Part shown: in pieces, positions 57,701 through 64,000 of the stretch | How positions within the stretch are numbered: the first letter of the stretch is position 1 | Layout: the number at the start of each line of letters is the position of its first letter | Source of the DNA: Pararge aegeria | Taxonomy: Eukaryota > Arthropoda > Insecta > Lepidoptera > Nymphalidae | NCBI RefSeq assembly: GCF_905163445.1 | Contig: NC_053183.1 | Location: 21,018,001 to 21,082,000 of the forward strand | Length of the DNA stretch: 64,000 bases | Direction: 5' to 3' | The notes under the pieces: generated by a model | Told to the model about the DNA's origin: nothing | The model's database searches: none | What the model saw: only the letters and a program-made list of their open reading frames with translations | Position numbers and translations under genes: made by a program

Positions 57701-59878
57701 CGCCGGTTGCCGTTGCTGGGCTGTGGAGCAGTAGTGTTAACCAGCGACAGGGGCGGACCAACGTAGCAGTAGGCATCGGACGTGCCTTCTAAGGGTCTTT
57801 GAATAAAGATATAGTAAACTTTGATCGAGCTCTTGCGAAATCTTAACTAGGTAATGAAATGATGATGTCTCCTGGGTTTAAGAAATAATTCCGCGAAAAC
57901 GACCCGAGACTCTCAGAGACAGTTCAACATCATCGTCAAGGAATCTTTGATGTAAATAATGTGTGATGTAAGCGGGTACTTGTGGCCCCGGGGTGGCGCA
58001 CTCACCAGCGCTTGCTGCGGTTTGGCCTTCTGCCCCTTGAGCGGCGGCCGGTTGACACCGTTGATGCGCGTGTACAGGCCGCACGCGTTGCACAGGTAGT
58101 GGCCCGTGCCGTCGCGGCGCCACAGCGGCGTAGCGGCCGCGGCGCAGTTCACGCACTCCTTCACGTCGCCCATGCCCGCCATGTCTGCCGGAGGGAAGGG
58201 GGCTTGGCAATGTTACTCAGCAGGAATATTATCAAGCTTATGCTTTTTCAAGTATGGTCTGACAATAAAAAAACGGCAAATGGGAAAATAACTTGAATCT
58301 GCCAATTTTTGATTTAATTATCCGAGTTTAGCTTTAGTTTAGGATACCTAAATATTATTTTTGTCTTCTGAATATTGAATAACTCATTCTGGCCAATTAT
58401 GTATCTGAGTGCAACGCACTGGCAGTCGCCATGTGGCCGCGTATTGAGGTATCTGAACTTGCGGCCAATACTAACTGGGGTCGAAGGAGTCGTCGACGGG
58501 CAGCAGGTGTTGCGCCGGCCACGCCTGCGCGGGGTAGCTCTCCACCAGCAGGCCGCCCTCGTAGCCCGACACGGGCACGTACTCCACGCCGCCCGCGCCC
58601 GCCAGGTAGTGCTCGCCGCCCACCTTGTACTGCACCGCGTTGCCGTGCGAGTACAGCGTGACCTGCTGCGCGCCCGGGCTAGGCGGCGCGTCGTAGGCCG
58701 CGCCGTACACCACGTGGGCGGCGCGCGTGCCCAGCGGCGACGACGCCAGCGTGGGGTCGCGGTACAGCAGCTGGCCGGGCGGCGAGTCCTCGCGCGCGCC
58801 CGCGCCGTACAGCGTCAGCAGCTGCTCCTTGCCGTAGTAGCCCGCGCTGGCGTACTGTGGGCTCTGGCCCGCCGCGTAGCCGCCGTGCATGGACGTCACG
58901 GGCTGCAGGCTGGCGTACGTGCCGGGCCGCGCCTCCGCCTCGCCGCGCGACTCGTACTTCACCTGTGCGACACGGGGCCGTGAGCACTTCTTCCGACTTC
59001 GATATAATAAACCTACCGTGGTAGGTTCAACTGTCATATTTCTTGGGCGTCGATTATATCGGTAACGAAAAGTTTGCGTTGAAAATAGTCTGATATTCAA
59101 AAACGAACGCCCCGTCGGATCCGTCGGTTACCTGTTGGTAGGCTACGCCGACCGCCTGCTGGTTGTTCAGGGCGGTGGTCTGGATCATCTCCAGCGCCGA
59201 GGAGGCCACCGCGTGCTCGCCCAGCACGTACTGGCGGGTGTCCGGCGCGGGCGCGTCGTAGTGCTGCAGCTGGTCTTTGTCCTTCTGCAGGAAGGCGTCG
59301 TGCGCCAGCTCGGGCGGCGCGGCGTCGGGCGCGGCGGGCGGCGCGCGGTACCGCAGCGCGAGGCCGCGCGGGGCGGCGCGCGCGTAGGGCGGCGCGGCGC
59401 GCTTGTCTTGCGCGGGCGCGCGGTAGGGCTCCGGCCGGAAGGCCAGGTAGCGCGCCGTGTCGGCCTCGGCCTGGCGCAGGCGCTCGTCGTCGTAGTGCGA
59501 GCGGCCGTCATCCGGCAGGCGCGCCGCGTAGTGCAGCAACTCGGTCGGCTCGTCCTTCACGGCGTCGTCGCACTCCGCGTCGGTGATGAGGCCGGCCGCC
59601 GTGATGGTGCGCAGCGCGCGGCGCGACGTGATAACGGACATCTGCTCCGCGCCGACCTCCGCCGCCGCCGCGCCGCCGGGCCCCTCGACGCCGAGCCCCT
59701 CGCCGCCGCGCCCTTCGCCGCCGGGCCCTATGCCGCTGGGCCCCTCGCCGCCGTTGCCGGGCTCGGCCTCGCCCATCATGTCGGACCGCTCCTCGTGCTT
59801 GACGAGCTGCAGCGCTTCGTCGCTGTCCGCCTCCCGCTGCTCCTCGTTTCGCTGGATCATGCTGCTCACATTATCCAT
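54701..59878 (-). CDS. srp: GATA-type two-zinc-finger transcription factor, serpent/GATA-beta-like (whole gene)
   Basis: A nuclear DNA-binding transcription factor that recognises WGATAR sites. Coding exons on the minus strand: 59878-59132, 58962-58476, 58184-58006, 57720-57589, 56557-56452 and 56032-55925, then tentatively 55567-55513 and 54767-54701. The predicted protein is about 626 residues, or about 587 to the end of the sixth exon. Layout: a low-complexity Gly/Glu-rich N-terminus, a Tyr/Gly/Pro-rich activation-type region, an N finger (CX2C-X17-CX2C, residues 422-446), a C finger (residues 483-507), a basic tail with KKDGIQTRKRKPK, and an Ala/Pro-rich C-terminus. All junction phases agree. 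The C finger and tail are nearly invariant across animal GATA factors. The N finger ending in YTRINGVNRPPLKGQ is less like pannier or GATA1-6. I assign serpent/GATA-beta (Bombyx BCFI) from memory of these features; GATAe is the main alternative. Spliced exon sequence is GC-rich against AT-rich introns. Confidence 0.75.
55513..55567 (-). CDS. srp: Tentative GATA factor coding exon 7
   Basis: An isolated GC-rich patch on the minus strand. After acceptor CCCCGCAG one frame reads SPAVLAAPPPRLQDTAFR in phase with exon 6. An alternative acceptor 12 nt on keeps the frame. The only donor that fits the phase of the next exon is CCG|GTCCCC, which is weak. If it is not used the frame stops three codons later. 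Composition, not a family match, is the reason for the call. Confidence 0.35.
55925..56032 (-). CDS. srp: GATA factor coding exon 6
   Basis: The acceptor TGTGTCGCAG precedes TGGAGGCGCAC; the donor is CACT|GTGAGT. Length 108 nt, phase 1 to 1, joined in frame to exon 5 to give G-V-EAHPHKGLPPLYSAVEGAAP, then Leu/Ala/Pro-rich sequence. No domain. If the donor is not used the protein would end two codons later at TAG, so this could also be the last coding exon in some transcripts. Confidence 0.82.
56452..56557 (-). CDS. srp: GATA factor coding exon 5 (basic tail)
   Basis: The acceptor GTGCCCGCAG precedes GTGAACCGG. It codes VNRPLSMKKDGIQTRKRKPK, then SMGGGAGARPGGALSG. The donor is CTGTCCG|GTACGT. 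Length 106 nt, phase 0 to 1. The RKRKPK stretch is the conserved basic extension of the C finger that contacts the minor groove, and is a likely nuclear localisation signal. Reading through the donor meets a stop a few codons later, supporting the splice. Confidence 0.94.
56930..57310. promoter_or_regulatory. Intronic GATA-site cluster in the GATA gene
   Basis: This intron block between the C-finger and basic-tail exons is more GC-rich than its flanks. It holds six WGATAA sites in 164 bp: 57018-57023, 57025-57030, 57039-57044 (reverse), 57069-57074, 57103-57108 (reverse) and 57176-57181. It also has three copies of GATTAGAT (57114-57121, 57194-57201, and reverse at 57222-57229). GATA factors commonly regulate themselves, so an autoregulatory enhancer is a reasonable inference. 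Confidence 0.55.
57589..57720 (-). CDS. srp: GATA factor coding exon 4 (C-terminal zinc finger)
   Basis: The acceptor CTCCACAG precedes CCCAGCAACGGC; the donor is AAC|GTGAGT. The exon is 132 nt, phase 0 to 0, residues 472-515. It contains VGVTCANCRTSNTTLWRRNN, then NGEPVCNACGLYYKLHN: C483-X2-C486-X17-C504-X2-C507. This is the DNA-binding finger, essentially consensus for animal GATA factors, with the LWRRN core and no missing ligand. The basic tail it needs for binding is encoded by the next exon. Confidence 0.96.
58006..58184 (-). CDS. srp: GATA factor coding exon 3 (N-terminal zinc finger)
   Basis: The acceptor CTCCGGCAG precedes ACATGGCGGGC. The split codon gives Asn, then MAGMGDVKECVNC. 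The finger is C422-VN-C425, a 17-residue loop with TPLWRRDGTGHYL, and C443-NA-C446, followed by GLYTRINGVNRPPLKGQ. Ends QQAL in phase 0 at donor CTG|GTGAGT. In this family the N finger modulates site choice and contacts Friend-of-GATA cofactors (U-shaped in flies). The loop AAAATP replaces the more usual GAxxTP. The exon is 179 nt, so skipping it alone would shift the frame. Confidence 0.95.
58476..58962 (-). CDS. srp: GATA factor coding exon 2 (Tyr/Gly/Pro-rich region)
   Basis: The acceptor TCGCACAG precedes GTGAAGTACGAG (VKYESRGEAEARPGTYASLQ). The exon codes residues 250-411 and ends DDSFDP plus one base, before donor GTTAGT. Phase goes 0 to 1. If the intron were retained the frame would stop one codon later. 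Rich in Tyr, Ala, Gly and Pro (YASAGYYGKEQLLTLYG); no finger here. Sits between the N-terminal exon and the N-finger exon. Confidence 0.88.
59132..59878 (-). CDS. srp: GATA factor coding exon 1 (N-terminal region)
   Basis: Starts MDNVSSMIQRNEEQREADSD and gives residues 1-249, ending VAYQQ in phase 0. The donor is CAG|GTAACC. The ATG is chosen because it opens the frame. A TTGCAG acceptor at 59886-59887 lies 7 nt upstream, so the exon begins at 59885 and a further 5' exon must exist upstream. Residues about 40-75 are a Gly/Glu-rich run with repeated GGEG units. This is followed by acidic/His/Tyr-containing, Ala/Pro-rich sequence with no folded domain, typical of a GATA transactivation region. 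Antisense frames across this exon are composition shadows. Confidence 0.88.
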
Positions 59879-59885
59879 GTCTGAT

Positions 59886-60690
59886 CTGCAACGAGAAGGT
59901 CACTTAAGGGAGGGCCGACGTTCTGCCATCTAGTCCTTATGCCCTCTTAAATTTTTTCTAACCAGATTGAATGGGCATGGTGTCTGATTTTAAATGCGCT
60001 CGGCTCGGTGACAAACGTTATGCCTATTGCCTCGATTATAAATACTCGATTTTAATCGAGGCTTTAGGCATAACGTTTATAACATAATCGCTAAAATATT
60101 GATTTCAATTCATTCAACACAATGCAAATTGTTACATTTATAATATAATATTTTAAAAAAATTGATTTATGTAATGTAACGTATGTACAACCAGTTTGGA
60201 CGCAGCCAATGTTAAAATGAAATAATTCTATGAATTTAAAAAAAATTAAGTAAGATGTAAGTAGATCGTAAAGTAGAGAAACCGATTTTATTCTCAATAT
60301 AAAAACATACATTTTCTCCATGAGGTATTTTTTGAATATTTTATTAAATTATTTTCATTTTCAGTGTTGAAAAATTGTATGTTTATCTCAATATGAAGAT
60401 TTTAAAGATATATATATGGACGGAAAAGTTGAGATGTTTAATTTTTTGAAATAAGAATGAATCTCTTTTATTTATATGAAATTTTACACCTTTGTTTTTT
60501 TTTGCACTTTAAAAAACTTTGTACATTTGTGCTATTACCCCATAAAATAACTCCTTATCTAAACTTAACTGTAACTGTAACTGACTTAGTATACGTTTTG
60601 GCTAGCTGTAAGTATACTAAGGATATTCATAAATAAATTAATAACTAAATAAATAAATAAACCACGCGTGTGTTAGGAAATAGGGAATTA
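59886..60690. other. Intron upstream of GATA coding exon 1
   Basis: AT-rich, beginning at the TTCTCGTTGCAG acceptor read on the minus strand. Contains the large inverted repeat at 60013-60078. No 5' exon was recognised. Confidence 0.6.
60013..60078. repeat. 26-nt-arm inverted repeat in the GATA gene 5' intron
   Basis: The left arm (60013-60038) starts AAACGTTATGCC and ends CCTCGATTA. The right arm (60053-60078) is its complement at 24 of 26 positions. The loop is 14 nt. It lies about 130 bp upstream of the coding-exon acceptor. It could be a small MITE or a structured intronic RNA element. Confidence 0.85.
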
Positions 60691-61075
60691 CAGCACTTTA
60701 TCTATGATAAACCCGATGAGTATATTAAATATATCATCAAACCATAGTTTGTATAACCATATGTTGTTTGATGGAGTTGTTAAAGTTGTTGGTTTGTTAC
60801 TATGGTTGTACCTGATTTTGCATCAGATAAGTATATCTCATCCTTTGGCTTATTTAGGTATCATTTATAGAGCCCTAGCATTATTTTATACAGACAGTTT
60901 ATGTAGCAGAGGTTTTTCTATACAAACAACTTGTTCCAAAAGTCCCGATGTTATAAGTGATAATAGTAGTTATGTTTGACCTGTCTTATATGTCTTGTAT
61001 CAAAGGGCCTAGCGTTATAACATATGAAAATGTTGTAATTGTGTTTATGTCTTGTTTTAATTGATTGAATAAAAG
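60691..61075 (+). repeat. Unrecognised repeat X, copy 2 (uninterrupted)
   Basis: Carries an open 91-codon frame (60704-60979) with hydrophobic VVKVVGLLLWLYLILHQI, then YLGIIYRALALFYTDSLC, and ends SIQTTCSKSPDVISDNSSYV plus TGA. A 3' tail of about 95 nt follows, ending TTAATTGATTGAATAAAA. Copy 1 (47710-47896 plus 49847-49978) aligns from about 60769 to 61075, so the left edge here is uncertain. Differences in the last 20 codons are mostly silent. I do not recognise the protein. Confidence 0.75.
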
Positions 61076-61159
61076 ATCTAAGTGCCAGCCTGAACATTGT
61101 TAGTATTGCAGTTAATATCTGGTACCCGACTACCATCTATCTTATATTTTTTTAGCACA

Positions 61160-61440
61160 TGCGTATCGTACGTAATATTATATTAAAAGTAACTCTTCGA
61201 GAAGTGGTCGGAACCGTTGTGATCTATACAATCGGTTACAAAATGGACGAGTTTATTTTTAGAATCGGAACAGGACTGTTTACGCACGAAGTTCGGTTTA
61301 AAGTCAACAGTCAATTTCCTGAACCAAGCACAGGCAAACAAAACAAAGGCTTTGACCCGGAAAAGCCGAGGCGGCGGAAATGCAAATAGGGAACAAGTCT
61401 GCGGCGCCGGCGCCGGCCCGGCCGGTGGCACATCATTATG
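61160..61440. promoter_or_regulatory. Moderately GC-rich conserved-looking block
   Basis: Contains AACAAAACAAAGGCTTTGAC (FOX/TCF-like words), ATGCAAAT (octamer, about 61380) and a GGCGCCGGCGCCGGCCCGGC stretch. A 76-codon plus frame (61159-61389) overlaps an antisense frame of 82 codons, and neither shows a domain. Its place upstream of the GATA coding exons suggests a cis-regulatory block or an unrecognised 5' exon. Confidence 0.3.
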
Positions 61441-61444
61441 ACAT

Positions 61445-61710
61445 GTAGATATCTCTTGAAAAGTTAAAAGTTTGTATTAAACATAATATTAAAGGAAAGT
61501 CCTATTATAGTACTAAGGACTACATCAACGATAAAAATTATTACCAAAAAAAAACACCCGGTTAAGGTTGTTGTGGGCTTCTTCTTAGACCAGGGCGCGT
61601 TTGGACCCGTAAACTATGTTCTATGTCATATTTTACATGTAATGTACTCATCAAAAGTGCCATCTATGTGCCTATTTAAATAAAGAAGTATTTGACTATG
61701 ACTTTAGCAT
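61445..61710 (+). mobile_element. Non-LTR family A, C-terminal tail and 3' end
   Basis: AAAGTTTGTATTAAACATAA, AAAGTCCTATTATAGTACTA, then GTTGTGGGCTTCTTCTTAGA, CCAGGGCGCGTTTGGACCC, CAAAAGTGCCATCTATGTGC, and AAATAAAGAAGTATTTGACT. Same family as at 13405-13765; 5'-truncated. Confidence 0.85.
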
Positions 61711-62659
61711 TTTGCGATCCCTGATGCTCAACATAAGAACTTTCCAAAATGTAACGTTGCTGCAGATTTTATGACTTTAAATAAATAATTATAGTGATCC
61801 ATAACTAATTGACTTCACATAAAAATACAAATAGGCACAACTTGAAAACCTTTTAATAAGTTTAAAGTCCTTCAAAATATTATTTTCTAGTATAGACAAT
61901 CAAAAGCACCACACCGCTGGCTCGTTTTGCCGATGGCATGTTTAATAAAATAAAAATGATTGTATACGTGTTCATGTAACTATCTATAAGCCTTTAGCAG
62001 AAAAGACATAACTATAAGATCATTTTGAATGCACAATTCAGAGTCGTTATAAACTTATAGCTATACACCCTGCGACCCTATGTTTGTGAGCTTTGAGCAA
62101 ACATGCACTAACGCCTGCCCTCGTATACCAATCTAGGCCTTTACTCGTTCCAATAAGGTGACTTTTGAATTCCTGATTCTTGGACCGAAGTTCAGGAAAC
62201 TTAATTTGAACTTAGGTAAGTGTGTTTAGAGTACATTTTAGGCTGCACGGCGACGAGGTTTCCGGTGTTGTAGACTAGAGCTGCGGAGGTTTATGGCCGT
62301 GCGAGCAAACACACAAACACACGCGGCGCAGCGATCGAGAGATAACACACCGGGCCCTAGATCTTTGATAAGGGCATATTAACACAATATTTATCGAGCT
62401 CAGAGCTTGCCATGGGCGTTGAGTCGTTGAACTGACACAAATGTTGTAATTTATAAATGAAAATAAGCTGAATAAAGTAGACCCTAAGACTCAGTGCAAT
62501 GGAATTTAAAAAAATATTACAAAGTGTTTTAGGTAGTCTTAACAAGAAGAAATGCAGTTGTTCATCGTAAACAACATTCTCAATAGCTAATAATTAGAAG
62601 CTAATAATTTGGTTCTAAACGGAAAAAAACCGAGTGTATAAAATTCACTTTACCTAATG
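61711..62659. other. Non-coding sequence, nothing recognised
   Basis: AT-rich with a small GC-rich patch at 62240-62360. No supportable gene. Confidence 0.5.
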
Positions 62660-63330
62660 TTAAACACGTGAAAACCACTGTACTACTTATTACGTCTTAC
62701 GTTTTTCTAGGAATAACGTTAGATTCTAAAATACAATGGGGCCCTCATGTAAATATTTTATCGAACAGGCTTAGTTCTGCTGCCTATGTGGTAAAGAAGA
62801 TACGCCATATGACCGGCGTAGAAACTTCTAGACTGGTATATTTTAGTTACTTTCACAGCATTATGTCATATGGAATTTTAACATTAGAAGTAAGAATAAA
62901 CTTACAGTGCAATATACTAGGTTACATAAAATTTATAATTCGTTTAAAGGAAATTGCATACAATTCTACACTTAACTACCCATTGACATCTTGGAGATGT
63001 CTCTTAAAAAGTTTAAAGTTTGTATTAAACGTAAGCTTATAGAAAAGTCATATTATAGTGTAAAGCACTACGTAATCGATAAAAAAGCTTGTGTGTGAAT
63101 TGTTGCTCTTCTAATGATTTAAAATGACATTGTGACATGATAAGTATGTTGTGGGCTTCTTCTGAGACCAGGACGCGTTTGGAACCCTCGTAGCTTTAGT
63201 TTAAGTTTACGAATGTGGTTATCGCCATCATCTCACTACCGTGTAATTCTTATGTACGCATCAAAAGTACTTACCTACTTGAATACTTAATACTTGAATA
63301 AAGATATTTTTGACTTTGACTTTGAATAAT
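62660..63330 (+). mobile_element. Non-LTR family A, internally deleted copy
   Basis: Carries part of the reverse transcriptase thumb region, the coding tail and a complete 3' UTR ending TTGAATAAAGATATTTTTGA and CTTTGACTTTGAA. The 3' UTR matches 13560-13765, 32320-32385, 43725-43985 and 61560-61710, and ties the shorter copies to this reverse transcriptase lineage. Confidence 0.88.
62668..63042 (+). pseudogene. Jockey-like LINE reverse transcriptase fragment
   Basis: The frame contains FLGITLDSKIQWGPHVNILS, then RLSSAAYVVKKIRHMTGVET and RLVYFSYFHSIMSYGIL. This is the conserved region after the YADD palm of lepidopteran Jockey-like reverse transcriptases (FLGI-LD, YFSYFHSIMSYGI). After SYGILT the match stops, so an internal deletion has removed the sequence that follows. 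The true C-terminal tail (KKFKVCIKRKLIEKSYYSVK) is present at about 63003-63062 but in another reading frame. The catalytic part is absent. Defective. Confidence 0.85.
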
Positions 63331-64000
63331 CGTGCTCTGGGCACCGCGGGTGGTGCTTAGTAGTCGCCTACTCACTGACAATTTCATGAGAGGAAAAGTG
63401 CAAGTAAACTTTTACAGCTTCCGACTATGTCCCGCGAGGAATAAGTCATATGGCTTCTGTGAACCAGCGGCGCTATAATCTTTTTTGCTTACCACGGAGG
63501 AGAACAATGTATTCTTCCATAGTTACATTTTAAATGTAGAGTAGAAATGTGAGATTTTCATTTTTATGACTTGTGATTAAATTAAGATACCTTTAATCAT
63601 AAAACAACACCAGGGGCGTTTCCGGGGGATTGAAAAAAAAACCCAAGTCCCTGTGCAAATTTAAAAATTAGAAAAGCAGCGTAACACGTGGTCATTAGTT
63701 ATAATTAGTTTAGTTATGATGAACGAACATAGTCTGTGCTCAGGAGAATATAAGCAATTAGCGGTCGTTCTTTTTTAACATTCTTTTCTATGTATTATTT
63801 TGTTAGCATTGTTAAAGGTGAGTGTCTGTTATCTTAATAATTTGGGAGAAGTCTATCAAGAACCTCTTTTGATGGATTATTAATTATATCTTTGCATTTT
63901 GCACACCTCTGATGCGCGTTAGTATTTAATATTATAAAAATAAACAAGCACTGTGAGTTAACGACAACATCCGCAACCTCTTACCGGCCCACTGCTGGCC
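63331..64000. other. Non-coding sequence to the window end
   Basis: No gene was recognised. The last bases (CCGGCCCACTGCTGGCC) resemble the reversed 3' end of a tRNA-derived SINE running out of the window, which cannot be confirmed here. Confidence 0.4.

Noticed and set aside
58375..59933. Long plus-strand frames (202, 249 and 116 codons) over the GATA exons
   Set aside because: They are antisense to confirmed exons 1 and 2, are Arg/Ala/Val low-complexity, and stay open only because of high GC.
1..64000. CRISPR arrays, bacterial operons, or integrated virus genes
   Set aside because: No regularly spaced repeats, no ribosome-binding-site-led gene series, and no integrase, capsid or LTR pair was seen; all reverse transcriptase sequence is of non-LTR type.

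Overview
This window is nuclear DNA from a moth or butterfly (Lepidoptera). Three things point there: the intron-split gene, the AT-rich background, and many degraded repeats whose consensus I recognise from lepidopteran genomes (tRNA-headed SINEs, 3' ends of several non-LTR retrotransposon families, an RTE-type reverse transcriptase tail, and a short interspersed repeat rich in GACGGACGG). There is no sign of bacterial, phage or CRISPR sequence. All coordinates were read by eye.

Right side (54.7-59.9 kb, minus strand). The only convincing host gene encodes a two-finger GATA transcription factor. Six coding exons have consensus splice sites and matching phases (59132-59878, 58476-58962, 58006-58184, 57589-57720, 56452-56557, 55925-56032). 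Two further GC-rich 3' exons are tentative (55513-55567, 54701-54767). The N finger, the C finger and the basic tail each sit in a separate exon. The finger sequences suggest the serpent/GATA-beta (BCFI) class, which acts in blood cells, fat body and chorion control. The intron between the C-finger and basic-tail exons holds a dense GATA-site cluster, suggesting autoregulation. A splice acceptor 7 nt before the ATG implies an upstream exon that I could not find.

Left side (1 to about 47 kb). This is a gene desert. I see no supportable host coding exon. It consists of AT-rich sequence, scattered repeat remnants, perfect hairpins, and a series of short GC-rich islands near 3.0, 4.2, 14.6, 16, 17, 20.3, 26.4, 29.6, 30.4, 35.4, 36.4 and 40.1-40.9 kb. 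Several islands carry GATAAG, TTATCAGTGAC, TGACGTCA or GCTAATGACGCGC. A plausible reading is a regulatory landscape for the GATA locus, possibly for a neighbouring GATA gene outside the window too.

Middle (41-50 kb). This is a pile of retroelement fragments. The best preserved is a 5'-truncated CR1/L2-like LINE (about 47897-49846) with a long reverse transcriptase reading frame that ends in lesions. It sits inside an older, unrecognised repeat. A second, uninterrupted copy of that repeat at 60.7-61.07 kb gives the empty site. That unrecognised repeat, with a conserved reading-frame end, is the most novel-looking object here.
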